NCBI GenBank assembly: GCA_014378285.1
Contig: JACMNZ010000141.1
Location: 1-5,265 of the forward strand
Length of the DNA: 5,265 nt
Reading direction: 5' to 3'
Origin: Pseudopedobacter sp.
GTDB taxonomy: Bacteria > Bacteroidota > Bacteroidia > Sphingobacteriales > Sphingobacteriaceae
Part shown: positions 1 to 5,265 of the stretch, piece by piece
Layout of the letters: each line of letters starts with the position of its first letter
Numbering within the stretch: the first letter of the stretch is position 1
The notes under the pieces: model-generated
What the model was told of the DNA's origin: nothing
Databases searched by the model: none
Seen by the model: the letters and a program-made list of their open reading frames with translations, nothing else
Position numbers and translations under genes: made by a program

Positions 1-11
1 AAATGGCTTAT

Positions 12-1667
12 TTAATTATACAATAATTCCCTAGCATTTTGTAAAGCCGATTCCTTAGGATTTTCTCCGCTTAGCATTTTTGCGATTTCCAAAACTCGTT
101 CATCTTCACTTAAGCGTTTTATTTGCGTGTAGGTAAAATCATCTTTTATAGCTTTATAGACAAAATAGTGCGCTTTACCTTTACTTGCCATTTGGGGTAA
201 ATGTGTAATGGTAATTACCTGCATGTTTTTGGCCAATTCTTCCATTATTAATCCAACACGATTGGCTACCTCACCAGAAACTCCTGTATCAATCTCATCG
301 AAAATGATGGTTGGCAAAGCTGTTTTTTTAGCGATTAAAGATTTGATGCTCAGCATTAAACGAGAGAGTTCTCCACCAGAAGCAACCTTGTTTAATTCAT
401 TTAATTGATGGCCTTTATTAGCATTGAATAAAAATTTGATTTCATCATTGCCATCCTTATTCAAAATTTCAGATTTTTTTTGTTCTATTTTAAGTTGAGA
501 ATTATTCATTCCCATTTCTGCTAAAGTTTCTAAAATATGTTTTTCTATTTGTGGGATTACTTTTGTCCTGTTTTTACTGATTTTCTCGGCTTTTTGCTGA
601 AGTTCTTTATCAGCTTTCGATAATTCTTTTTCTAATTTTTCTAAGTCTTCATCTGCAAAAAGAATTTTATTTAGTTTATCAGAAAGTTCATTTTTAAAAG
701 AGATAAGCTCTTCATTATTATTTAAACGATGTTTTTTTTGTAGCGAATAAAACAAACTTAAACGTTCATTAATTTCATTTAATCTAAATTCATTAAAGGA
801 AGTGGCTTGTTCTAAAGTTTCCAATTCGTCATTAATATCCTTGATTTCAATAATCGTACTTTTTAATCTATCGGCGAAAACCAAAACATTTGGTTGGTAT
901 TTCTCTAAACTTTGGATTTGATTTAAAGCTTCTTTTAATTTATATAAAGCAGATTCTTCACCAGTATCAATTAAGAAATTAGCTCCCAATAAATTTTTCT
1001 TAATTTCTTCTGAATGGGATAGGCTATTTAACTCGTTTTCCAAATTTTCTTGTTCGCCATCAATGATAGCTACAGTGTCTAATTCATCAAACAAAAATTG
1101 ATAATAATCTTGGTCTGCTTTTGCTTTGTCAATATCTTCTTTTAAAGTTTTTAGCTTACGCTGATTTTTCTTATATAACTGAAATTGAGACTTATAATCC
1201 GATAATAAATCTTGATGTTCAGCAACAACATCTATCACCAAAAGCTGAAAATCTGCATTGTTAATTTCTAAAGTTGCATGTTGGGAATGCACATCTATTA
1301 ACGTCTGACCAAGGTTTTTTAAAATGCCTAAAGTAACAGGAGTATCATTTATAAACGCCCTAGATTTACCATCTAAAGCAATTTCCCGACGCAAAACTGT
1401 TTCATTTTCGTAATCTAAATCATTATCAATGAAGAAATTTTTTAGTTGATATTCTCCGATATTAAAAAAGCCTTCTACAATACATTTCTTTTGTTGGTTA
1501 AAAAAATATTTACCTTCTGCTCTTTGTCCTAAAATCAAACCCAATGCGCCTAAAACAATAGATTTTCCTGCTCCTGTCTCACCAGTAATTACATTCAAAT
1601 CGCCACCAAAACTGATATCAAGGTTATCAATTAGCGCATAATTTTTTATAAGTAATCTACTAAGCAT
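12..1667 (-). CDS. recN: DNA repair protein RecN (SMC-like ATPase)
   Basis: This 551-residue protein is close to the usual length of RecN (about 550), so it looks complete. RecN is a cytosolic SMC-like ATPase that acts in recombinational repair of double-strand breaks. The N-terminal ATPase half carries the Walker A motif GETGAGKS at residues 29-36 and a Q-loop DVHSQH at about 125-130. A long Lys/Glu-rich coiled-coil region follows (about 150-400), with the short central tip expected of RecN. The C-terminal half holds the ABC signature SGGELS (430-435), Walker B TIIFDE (Asp457, Glu458), the D-loop and a switch histidine in THLPQ (His489). All catalytic motifs are intact. The ATG start at 1665-1667 places the first strand as MLSRLLIKNYALID, typical of the family. 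It begins 24 bp after the DUF4835 stop, with no Shine-Dalgarno and no TAnnTTTG box in that gap, so it is probably co-transcribed. I see no SOS-type operator. It is the last gene of the visible operon; the 11 bases beyond it are too few to show a terminator. Confidence 0.96.
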   Translation of the reverse strand: MLSRLLIKNYALIDNLDISFGGDLNVITGETGAGKSIVLGALGLILGQRAEGKYFFNQQKKCIVEGFFNIGEYQLKNFFIDNDLDYENETVLRREIALDGKSRAFINDTPVTLGILKNLGQTLIDVHSQHATLEINNADFQLLVIDVVAEHQDLLSDYKSQFQLYKKNQRKLKTLKEDIDKAKADQDYYQFLFDELDTVAIIDGEQENLENELNSLSHSEEIKKNLLGANFLIDTGEESALYKLKEALNQIQSLEKYQPNVLVFADRLKSTIIEIKDINDELETLEQATSFNEFRLNEINERLSLFYSLQKKHRLNNNEELISFKNELSDKLNKILFADEDLEKLEKELSKADKELQQKAEKISKNRTKVIPQIEKHILETLAEMGMNNSQLKIEQKKSEILNKDGNDEIKFLFNANKGHQLNELNKVASGGELSRLMLSIKSLIAKKTALPTIIFDEIDTGVSGEVANRVGLIMEELAKNMQVITITHLPQMASKGKAHYFVYKAIKDDFTYTQIKRLSEDERVLEIAKMLSGENPKESALQNARELLYN

Positions 1668-1691
1668 ATTGTGATGAAAATTATTATAGAA

Positions 1692-2591
1692 TTATTTTGC
1701 TGTTTTCAAATCTTCGTATTTTGAAGAATTTGCAGGATCAACTTCAACCATTGTGTTATAAACTTTTGTTCTTTCTAACGGGTCAGATTTTTTAAATATA
1801 TCAATGATTTCATCAGCCTTGGCAGAGAAAAATATATTATTTAAGATTGAGCCTTGTTTTTGTTTATCTAACTCGGTCAATTTTTCGATTGAATTCGCAA
1901 TGTTTTTTCTTCCTTTGTTTATATCATCATTCATCAAATCTAAACCTTGTCTATGATAAGTATAAAGAACTTCCCTCAGTGGGATAAAGGTTTTGTTTTG
2001 AAGATTTTCTGCAATCCAATACCTATTTCTTAGGTTTTCAAAAGCTTTCCATCCGCCAAACGGTGCGTTTTGAGCATTATTAAGCACTGTTTGCGCTTTT
2101 GTAAAATAATCTGTTCCTCCCAGTTTAGAAAAACTATCTGCATCTAAACCAACAATTATATAAGCATAAAAAGCCAATATCGAACTAAGATTATTTTGAA
2201 AATTTTGGTCAGAAAAATCTAAAGGTTGCCCTTCTGTATAAGTGAATTCAAAGTTTTTATCAGTTACACTCAAAAGAGTTGTGTTATAAGAAGTACCGTA
2301 AACAGGTCGGCTACTTATAATTTGTGCTTCACCTTTATAATTGCTAGAGCCATCCCATTCTTTTAAATTAAAAACGATGTTACAATCAATCCTTTCTTGA
2401 GATTTAAGCTCGTTAACACTCCATTTCCTATTATTCAGAAATTCTGACATAGCCTGTTGCAAAGCTTCTATAGGCTTATTATTTGTGTTTTGTATCTGAG
2501 GAGATAATATCTGTACCCTAGCATTTAAGTCTTGTGCCTCAGCATTTATAGATATCCATAAAAAAATAGGTATTAAAAGCTTCTTAATCAT
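1692..2591 (-). CDS. DUF4835 / PorD-family secreted protein
   Basis: This 299-residue protein matches my recollection of the DUF4835 family, found in Bacteroidota and in some annotations called type IX secretion system protein PorD. Its biochemical role is not established as far as I know. A signal peptide is clear: MIKK, a hydrophobic stretch (5-15) and an AEA|Q cleavage site after residue 19, so the mature protein is exported to the periplasm or envelope. There is no lipobox and no later membrane segment. Blocks I associate with the family are ERIDC (66-70), SSRPVYGTSYNT (93-104), AFYAYIIVGLDADSFS (140-155), NRYWIAENL (189-197) and YHRQGLDLM (212-220). The start ATG overlaps the coaBC stop as ATGA (2588-2591), which suggests translational coupling and supports this start. 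Its place between coaBC and recN in a cluster headed by bamD fits an envelope role, but the link to type IX secretion is inference from the family name. The family call is fairly sure; the function is open. Confidence 0.88.
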   Translation of the reverse strand: MIKKLLIPIFLWISINAEAQDLNARVQILSPQIQNTNNKPIEALQQAMSEFLNNRKWSVNELKSQERIDCNIVFNLKEWDGSSNYKGEAQIISSRPVYGTSYNTTLLSVTDKNFEFTYTEGQPLDFSDQNFQNNLSSILAFYAYIIVGLDADSFSKLGGTDYFTKAQTVLNNAQNAPFGGWKAFENLRNRYWIAENLQNKTFIPLREVLYTYHRQGLDLMNDDINKGRKNIANSIEKLTELDKQKQGSILNNIFFSAKADEIIDIFKKSDPLERTKVYNTMVEVDPANSSKYEDLKTAK

Positions 2592-3778
2592 ATTAAAGAG
2601 ATTATTTTATTACAAATATCTTTTGCGGTTTCTTTTTTAGACTTTAAATCATACGTTGTTTTTTGTAGATTTTTATCTAAGATGGTAATTTTATTGGTAT
2701 CATATTTAAAGCCTGCACCTTCATCATTCAAAGAATTTAGAACTATAAAATCGAGGTTTTTTCTTTGCAATTTTTCAATTGCATTTTGTTCTTCGTTTTG
2801 AGTTTCTAATGCAAAACCTACTAAAATTTGATTTTTCTTTTTTTCTCCTAAGGTTTTTAAAATATCCTGTGTTTTTGTTAAAGCTACTTCAAAAGTATCT
2901 GATTGTTTTTTAATTTTTTGTGATAAAACATTTAAGGGAGTATAATCTGCAACTGCAGCACTCATGATACAAATATCAACAGCATCATAATAATTTAAGC
3001 AAGCATCTAACATTTCTTTAGCAGATGTAATTTCTATTTTCTTTATCGATTTATTAATTGATAAACTAGTTGGGCCGCTCACTAAAGTAACTTCAGCTCC
3101 GTTTTTTAAAAGTTCTTCTGCTAAAGCATAACCCATTTTCCCTGACGAATGATTACCTATAAACCTTACAGGATCAATTGCTTCATAAGTTGGGCCAGCT
3201 GTTATTAATGCTTTTTTACCTTTTAGAGGTGAATTTTTTTTTAAATGATGATTGATAAAAGCAATAATTTCTTCTGGTTCTGCTAATCTTCCTTCGCCAT
3301 TTAAACCACTGGCCAATTCTCCAGAATTTGGATTGATAATAATGTTGCCGTAAGACTTTAAACTTTCTATATTTTTAAGAGTGGTTTGATGTTTCCACAT
3401 GTCTAAATCCATTGCTGGCGCAATATATACAGGGCATTTTGCAGATAAATAAATTGCTGAAAGCAAATTATCACACAAACCAACAGCAAATTTAGCAATA
3501 GAATTTGCTGTTGCAGGGGCAATTAAAATCAAATCTGCCCAAAGTGCTAATTCTACATGGTTGTTCCATTCACCAGATTCGGTATTGGAATAAGTACTTA
3601 AAACTTGATTTTTTGAAAGGGTAGAAAGCGTAAGTGGAGTGATAAAAGAGGTAGCATCCTTTGTCATTACTACCTTAACGTTTGCACCAGCTTTTACAAA
3701 TAACCTAACAATTTCTGCCGATTTATAACTTGCAATGCTGCCGCAAACGCCAAGAAGAATATTTTTTTCTTTAAGCAT
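2588..3778 (-). CDS. coaBC: Bifunctional phosphopantothenoylcysteine decarboxylase / phosphopantothenate-cysteine ligase CoaBC
   Basis: CoaBC carries out two steps of coenzyme A synthesis in the cytosol: it couples 4'-phosphopantothenate to cysteine (CoaB, CTP-dependent in most bacteria) and then decarboxylates the product with FMN (CoaC). The N-terminal CoaC flavoprotein domain (1-175) has the FMN-binding start GVCGSIASYKS (10-20), the catalytic histidine in HVELALWAD (His74) and APAMDLDMW (120-128). The CoaB domain (from about 185) has ITAGPTYE (192-199), DPVRFIGNHSSGKMG (202-216), AAVADYTP (274-281), KIKK (288-291) and GFALET. Two CoaC residues differ from the E. coli type: Asp124 for Asn in PAMN, and Ser157 for Cys in the ACGD loop. 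Of three in-frame starts I chose ATG 3776-3778 (MLKEKNILLGV, 396 residues), the usual distance to the FMN motif. ATG 3785-3787 adds only three residues and is nearly as good; TTG at 3791-3793 is unlikely. The stop overlaps the DUF4835 start by 4 bp, and rpoZ ends 26 bp upstream. Confidence 0.95.
   Translation of the reverse strand: MLKEKNILLGVCGSIASYKSAEIVRLFVKAGANVKVVMTKDATSFITPLTLSTLSKNQVLSTYSNTESGEWNNHVELALWADLILIAPATANSIAKFAVGLCDNLLSAIYLSAKCPVYIAPAMDLDMWKHQTTLKNIESLKSYGNIIINPNSGELASGLNGEGRLAEPEEIIAFINHHLKKNSPLKGKKALITAGPTYEAIDPVRFIGNHSSGKMGYALAEELLKNGAEVTLVSGPTSLSINKSIKKIEITSAKEMLDACLNYYDAVDICIMSAAVADYTPLNVLSQKIKKQSDTFEVALTKTQDILKTLGEKKKNQILVGFALETQNEEQNAIEKLQRKNLDFIVLNSLNDEGAGFKYDTNKITILDKNLQKTTYDLKSKKETAKDICNKIISLI
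3234..3242 (-). repeat. A9 homopolymer at the CoaC/CoaB linker
   Basis: The coding strand of coaBC has nine A's in a row at the codons for Leu-Lys-Lys-Asn (residues 179-182), exactly between the two enzyme domains. It is the longest single-base run I noticed in a coding region of this window; recN has two runs of eight and bamD one. Loss or gain of one A leads to a stop codon within about ten codons, just after the CoaC domain. Confidence 0.9.
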
Positions 3779-3790
3779 ATCAACCATGCT

Positions 3791-3798
3791 CAAATATA
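3791..3798 (-). promoter_or_regulatory. Possible -7 box ahead of coaBC
   Basis: The minus strand reads TATATTTG here, a perfect TAnnTTTG match, followed by AGC and then the upstream candidate ATG of coaBC (3785-3787). The layout mirrors that of bamD. However, no TTG sits 19-21 bp upstream, as that position reads CTA inside rpoZ. Such boxes also occur by chance in AT-rich DNA: TAAATTTG lies inside coaBC at 3487-3494. It may be a weak internal promoter or a coincidence. Confidence 0.3.
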
Positions 3799-3804
3799 GA
3801 ACAA

Positions 3805-4143
3805 TTACTTTTGTTCTTTAGCTGGATTTCTGTGATAAACCTTACCATGGGTAAATTCATCAATAGCAACTAAAGAAGCTTTCGGCATTCTTTCGTAATA
3901 CTTAGAAATTTCAATTTGCTCTCTGTTTTCAAATATCTCCTCTAAATTATCATTAGAGCTGGCAAATTCCGCTAGTTTTCCATGCAACTCTTCTTTCATG
4001 TTTGCTGCAATTTGGTTTGCTCTTTTGCTTATAATTACTAAAGACTCGTAAATGTTATCAGTAGTTATATCTAACTCTCTTAAATCTCTTGTAACTGTAG
4101 TACTAGAAACTGTTGGTTTTGCGATATCGTTATTGTTGTTCAT
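3805..4143 (-). CDS. rpoZ: RNA polymerase omega subunit (RpoZ/Rpb6 family)
   Basis: This 112-residue protein is the Bacteroidota form of the omega subunit of RNA polymerase, which helps fold and hold the beta-prime subunit. It is longer than the E. coli protein (about 90 residues) because of a polar N-terminal tail (about 1-20). The core contains the motif NIYESLVIISKRANQI (30-45), matching the helix of the omega/Rpb6 fold with its conserved small and basic residues, and then ENREQIEISKYYERMPK (72-88). The TRDLRELDITTDNIYE opening resembles Sphingobacteriaceae versions more than flavobacterial ones, from memory. The ATG at 4141-4143 lies inside the last codons of bamD, giving a 14-bp overlap in another reading frame. 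No other Met or plausible start lies before the conserved core, so the overlap is real. GAGAAAAAAG just upstream is A-rich but not a proper ribosome-binding site, so translation is probably coupled to bamD. Confidence 0.92.
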   Translation of the reverse strand: MNNNNDIAKPTVSSTTVTRDLRELDITTDNIYESLVIISKRANQIAANMKEELHGKLAEFASSNDNLEEIFENREQIEISKYYERMPKASLVAIDEFTHGKVYHRNPAKEQK

Positions 4144-4996
4144 CTTTTTTCTCAGTTTTAACTCCCGAATATAATTCTAATATTTTTTTTGTTTCTTCTA
4201 TTCCTTTTAATGCGTCGTCCTTAATATCGGTAGCTTCTTTTAAATAAGTGCTTTTAGGATATTTTTCCGCAAATCTATCATACTCTTCAATTGTTTCTTG
4301 ATAACGCTGTTCTTGTTTAGTTTCTAAACTATTTTTTGCATATAGATATTGAGATTTAATAGTTAAAAATTCCATCTCTTCTGCGTATTTAGTATCAGGA
4401 AAATCTCTGGTAGAGTTTCTAAAAGCAATTACTGCAGATTGATAATCTCCAATGTCTATAAATAATTTAGCATTTTCATAAGATTTACGCTCTAATTTAT
4501 CCCTTAAATCTAATATCAATTTACTGGCCTCTACAACTCTATCACTTTTAGGATAAAGATTGATGAACAGCTGTAAAGATTCTATTGCTTTGTAAGTGTT
4601 ATCTTGGTCCAAAGAATAATTTGGCGAATCTAAATAAAAACAATAAGCTGCTAAAAACCTACATTCTTCTGCTTTTGGGCTACTTGGGTAAGTATCCGCA
4701 AATGTTTTAAAATGGTAACGAGCAGATAAAAAATCATTAAGTTTATAGTTTGTGTAAGCGTAATAATAATATAAATCTTCAGATTCTGACCTACCACGAT
4801 AGCGTTGTACCAAATCATCAAACAATATTAAAGCCTTAGCATAATCTTTATTGTTATAAAGTTTTATGGCTTCTTGATACTTTCTACCTGTGTCTGTACT
4901 GGTACGTAATTTCTCAAATTTGCTTTTACAACCTGTAAAAACAATTGTGATTAATAGAATAAAGCTTAAAATAGTTAAGCTCTTGTTTTTAAACAT
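4130..4996 (-). CDS. bamD: Outer membrane protein assembly factor BamD (lipoprotein)
   Basis: BamD is the essential TPR-type lipoprotein of the BAM complex, which inserts beta-barrel proteins into the outer membrane; it works on the periplasmic face, bound to BamA. The 288-residue product starts with a lipoprotein signal: MFKNK, a hydrophobic core (7-20) and a lipobox FTGC with the lipidated Cys23. Phe at -3 is less common than Leu. The mature part is built of TPR-like helical pairs. These can be seen around YQEAIKLYNNKDYAKALILFDD (from 40), YYYYAYTNYKLNDFLSARYHF (from 76), the SLDQDNTYKAIESLQLFINLYP block, YENAKLFIDIGDYQSAVIAF and the final YQETIEEYDRFAEKYP. The charged C-terminus (KTEKKDEQQ) overlaps rpoZ by 14 bp. 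The frame is open upstream to a GTG at 5051-5053, but that would bury the signal peptide behind 19 polar residues and place codons over the promoter, so ATG 4994-4996 is the start. It is the first gene of the operon. Confidence 0.95.
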   Translation of the reverse strand: MFKNKSLTILSFILLITIVFTGCKSKFEKLRTSTDTGRKYQEAIKLYNNKDYAKALILFDDLVQRYRGRSESEDLYYYYAYTNYKLNDFLSARYHFKTFADTYPSSPKAEECRFLAAYCFYLDSPNYSLDQDNTYKAIESLQLFINLYPKSDRVVEASKLILDLRDKLERKSYENAKLFIDIGDYQSAVIAFRNSTRDFPDTKYAEEMEFLTIKSQYLYAKNSLETKQEQRYQETIEEYDRFAEKYPKSTYLKEATDIKDDALKGIEETKKILELYSGVKTEKKDEQQ

Positions 4997-5000
4997 CGGG

Positions 5001-5031
5001 CAAAGATAGGTTAATAAACGATAAGAGTCAA
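5001..5031 (-). promoter_or_regulatory. Bacteroidota-type promoter for the bamD operon
   Basis: Read on the minus strand, TTG at 5031-5029 (in AAATTGACT) is followed after 20 bp by TATCTTTG at 5008-5001. This matches the -33 TTG / -7 TAnnTTTG consensus of the Bacteroidota primary sigma factor at normal spacing. The same bases also read as TTGACT-N17-TATCTT, close to the general sigma70 pattern. With the usual distance from the -7 box, transcription should start at about 4997-4995, on or next to the bamD ATG at 4996. It is the only complete promoter I find in the window, and it heads the whole gene series. Confidence 0.75.
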
Positions 5032-5265
5032 TTTTTTGTGAATTGCAAAACACTAAACTAGTTTTATTCTTTTACATGATTGATTAATTAACAATTTTTA
5101 ACAGGTTTGATATAAATTTTAAGTTTAATTTTAGAAAGTAGAGAATAATTTTATTGTATTGAGTTTTTGAAAATAGGATCTTAATTATTTAATGATAACA
5201 TCGTTTCAATTATTGGAAAAAAAATATTTTTTTATGAAAATATTGATTTGGGCGTTTTAACACTT
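5032..5265. other. AT-rich upstream region without a recognised gene
   Basis: I find no coding region on either strand here. The longest ATG frame I noticed is a plus-strand eight-codon ORF at 5234-5260 (MKILIWAF), which is not credible as a gene. The region is strongly AT-rich and contains three perfect palindromes: A7-TA-T7 at 5218-5233, TTAATTAA at 5084-5091 and AAACTAGTTT at 5055-5064. None has the GC-rich stem followed by a T-run that would mark a terminator, and I see no second TAnnTTTG box on either strand. The gene upstream of the operon must lie beyond the window. Confidence 0.6.
5055..5064. repeat. 10-bp perfect palindrome upstream of the bamD promoter
   Basis: AAACTAGTTT is its own reverse complement and ends about 24 bp before the -33 element of the bamD promoter. 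The position would suit an activator or repressor half-site pair, but a single AT-rich 10-mer palindrome can arise by chance. There is no second copy in the upstream region. Confidence 0.3.

Noticed and set aside
208..408. Plus-strand open frame of 66 codons
   Set aside because: It lies wholly opposite the conserved signature/Walker B region of recN, has no family resemblance, and is a shadow of that gene.
3487..3494. TAAATTTG (-7-like) on the minus strand inside coaBC
   Set aside because: It is in the middle of a conserved coding region far from any gene start, and serves as an example of the chance background of such boxes.
3788..3793. TTG start for CoaBC giving MSMVDMLKEKN
   Set aside because: Two ATG codons follow within five residues, and MLKEKNILLGV begins at the usual distance from the FMN-binding motif.
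4997..5053. GTG-initiated 19-residue N-terminal extension of BamD
   Set aside because: It would run through the -33/-7 promoter and put a polar stretch before the lipoprotein signal peptide; the ATG at 4996 gives a normal signal and lipobox.
5190..5206. Imperfect inverted repeat AATGAT...ATCGTT as a terminator of an upstream gene
   Set aside because: The stem is only six pairs with a mismatch, is AT-rich, and is not followed by a clear T-run in the right place.
5234..5260. Short plus-strand ORF of eight codons (MKILIWAF)
   Set aside because: It is too short, has no ribosome-binding site or promoter box I can see, and lies in AT-rich sequence where such ORFs are common.

Overview
The window is a compact, AT-rich block of a chromosome from the Bacteroidota. 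The best match is the Sphingobacteriaceae (Pedobacter-like). The clues are the gene content and order, the shape of the omega-subunit homologue, the lack of clear Shine-Dalgarno sites, and a -33/-7 promoter of the Bacteroidota type (TTG...TAnnTTTG). The family assignment rests on remembered sequence patterns, not on a search.

All five genes lie on the minus strand and are read from right to left. From about 5265 to 5032 there is AT-rich non-coding DNA with no gene I can support. A single good promoter (5001-5031) sits directly against the start of bamD. The genes then follow in the order bamD (outer-membrane lipoprotein of the BAM complex), rpoZ-like (omega subunit of RNA polymerase), coaBC (bifunctional coenzyme A biosynthesis flavoprotein), a secreted DUF4835/PorD-type protein, and recN (SMC-like DNA repair ATPase), which ends 11 bases before the window edge. 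The genes overlap (14 bp for bamD/rpoZ, 4 bp ATGA for coaBC/DUF4835) or are separated by no more than about 26 bp. This looks like one polycistronic operon with translational coupling at two junctions.

The genes do not form one pathway. This is a housekeeping cluster joining envelope assembly (bamD, DUF4835), transcription (rpoZ), cofactor synthesis (coaBC) and DNA repair (recN). I see no mobile element, CRISPR array, RNA gene, defence system or broken gene, and nothing I would call a new biological system. The points worth a second look are: the bamD promoter, which implies an essentially leaderless mRNA; a second -7-like box at the same distance from the coaBC start; two non-canonical residues at the decarboxylase active site of CoaBC; and a run of nine A's at the CoaC/CoaB domain linker, where a slip either way would release the CoaC domain alone.
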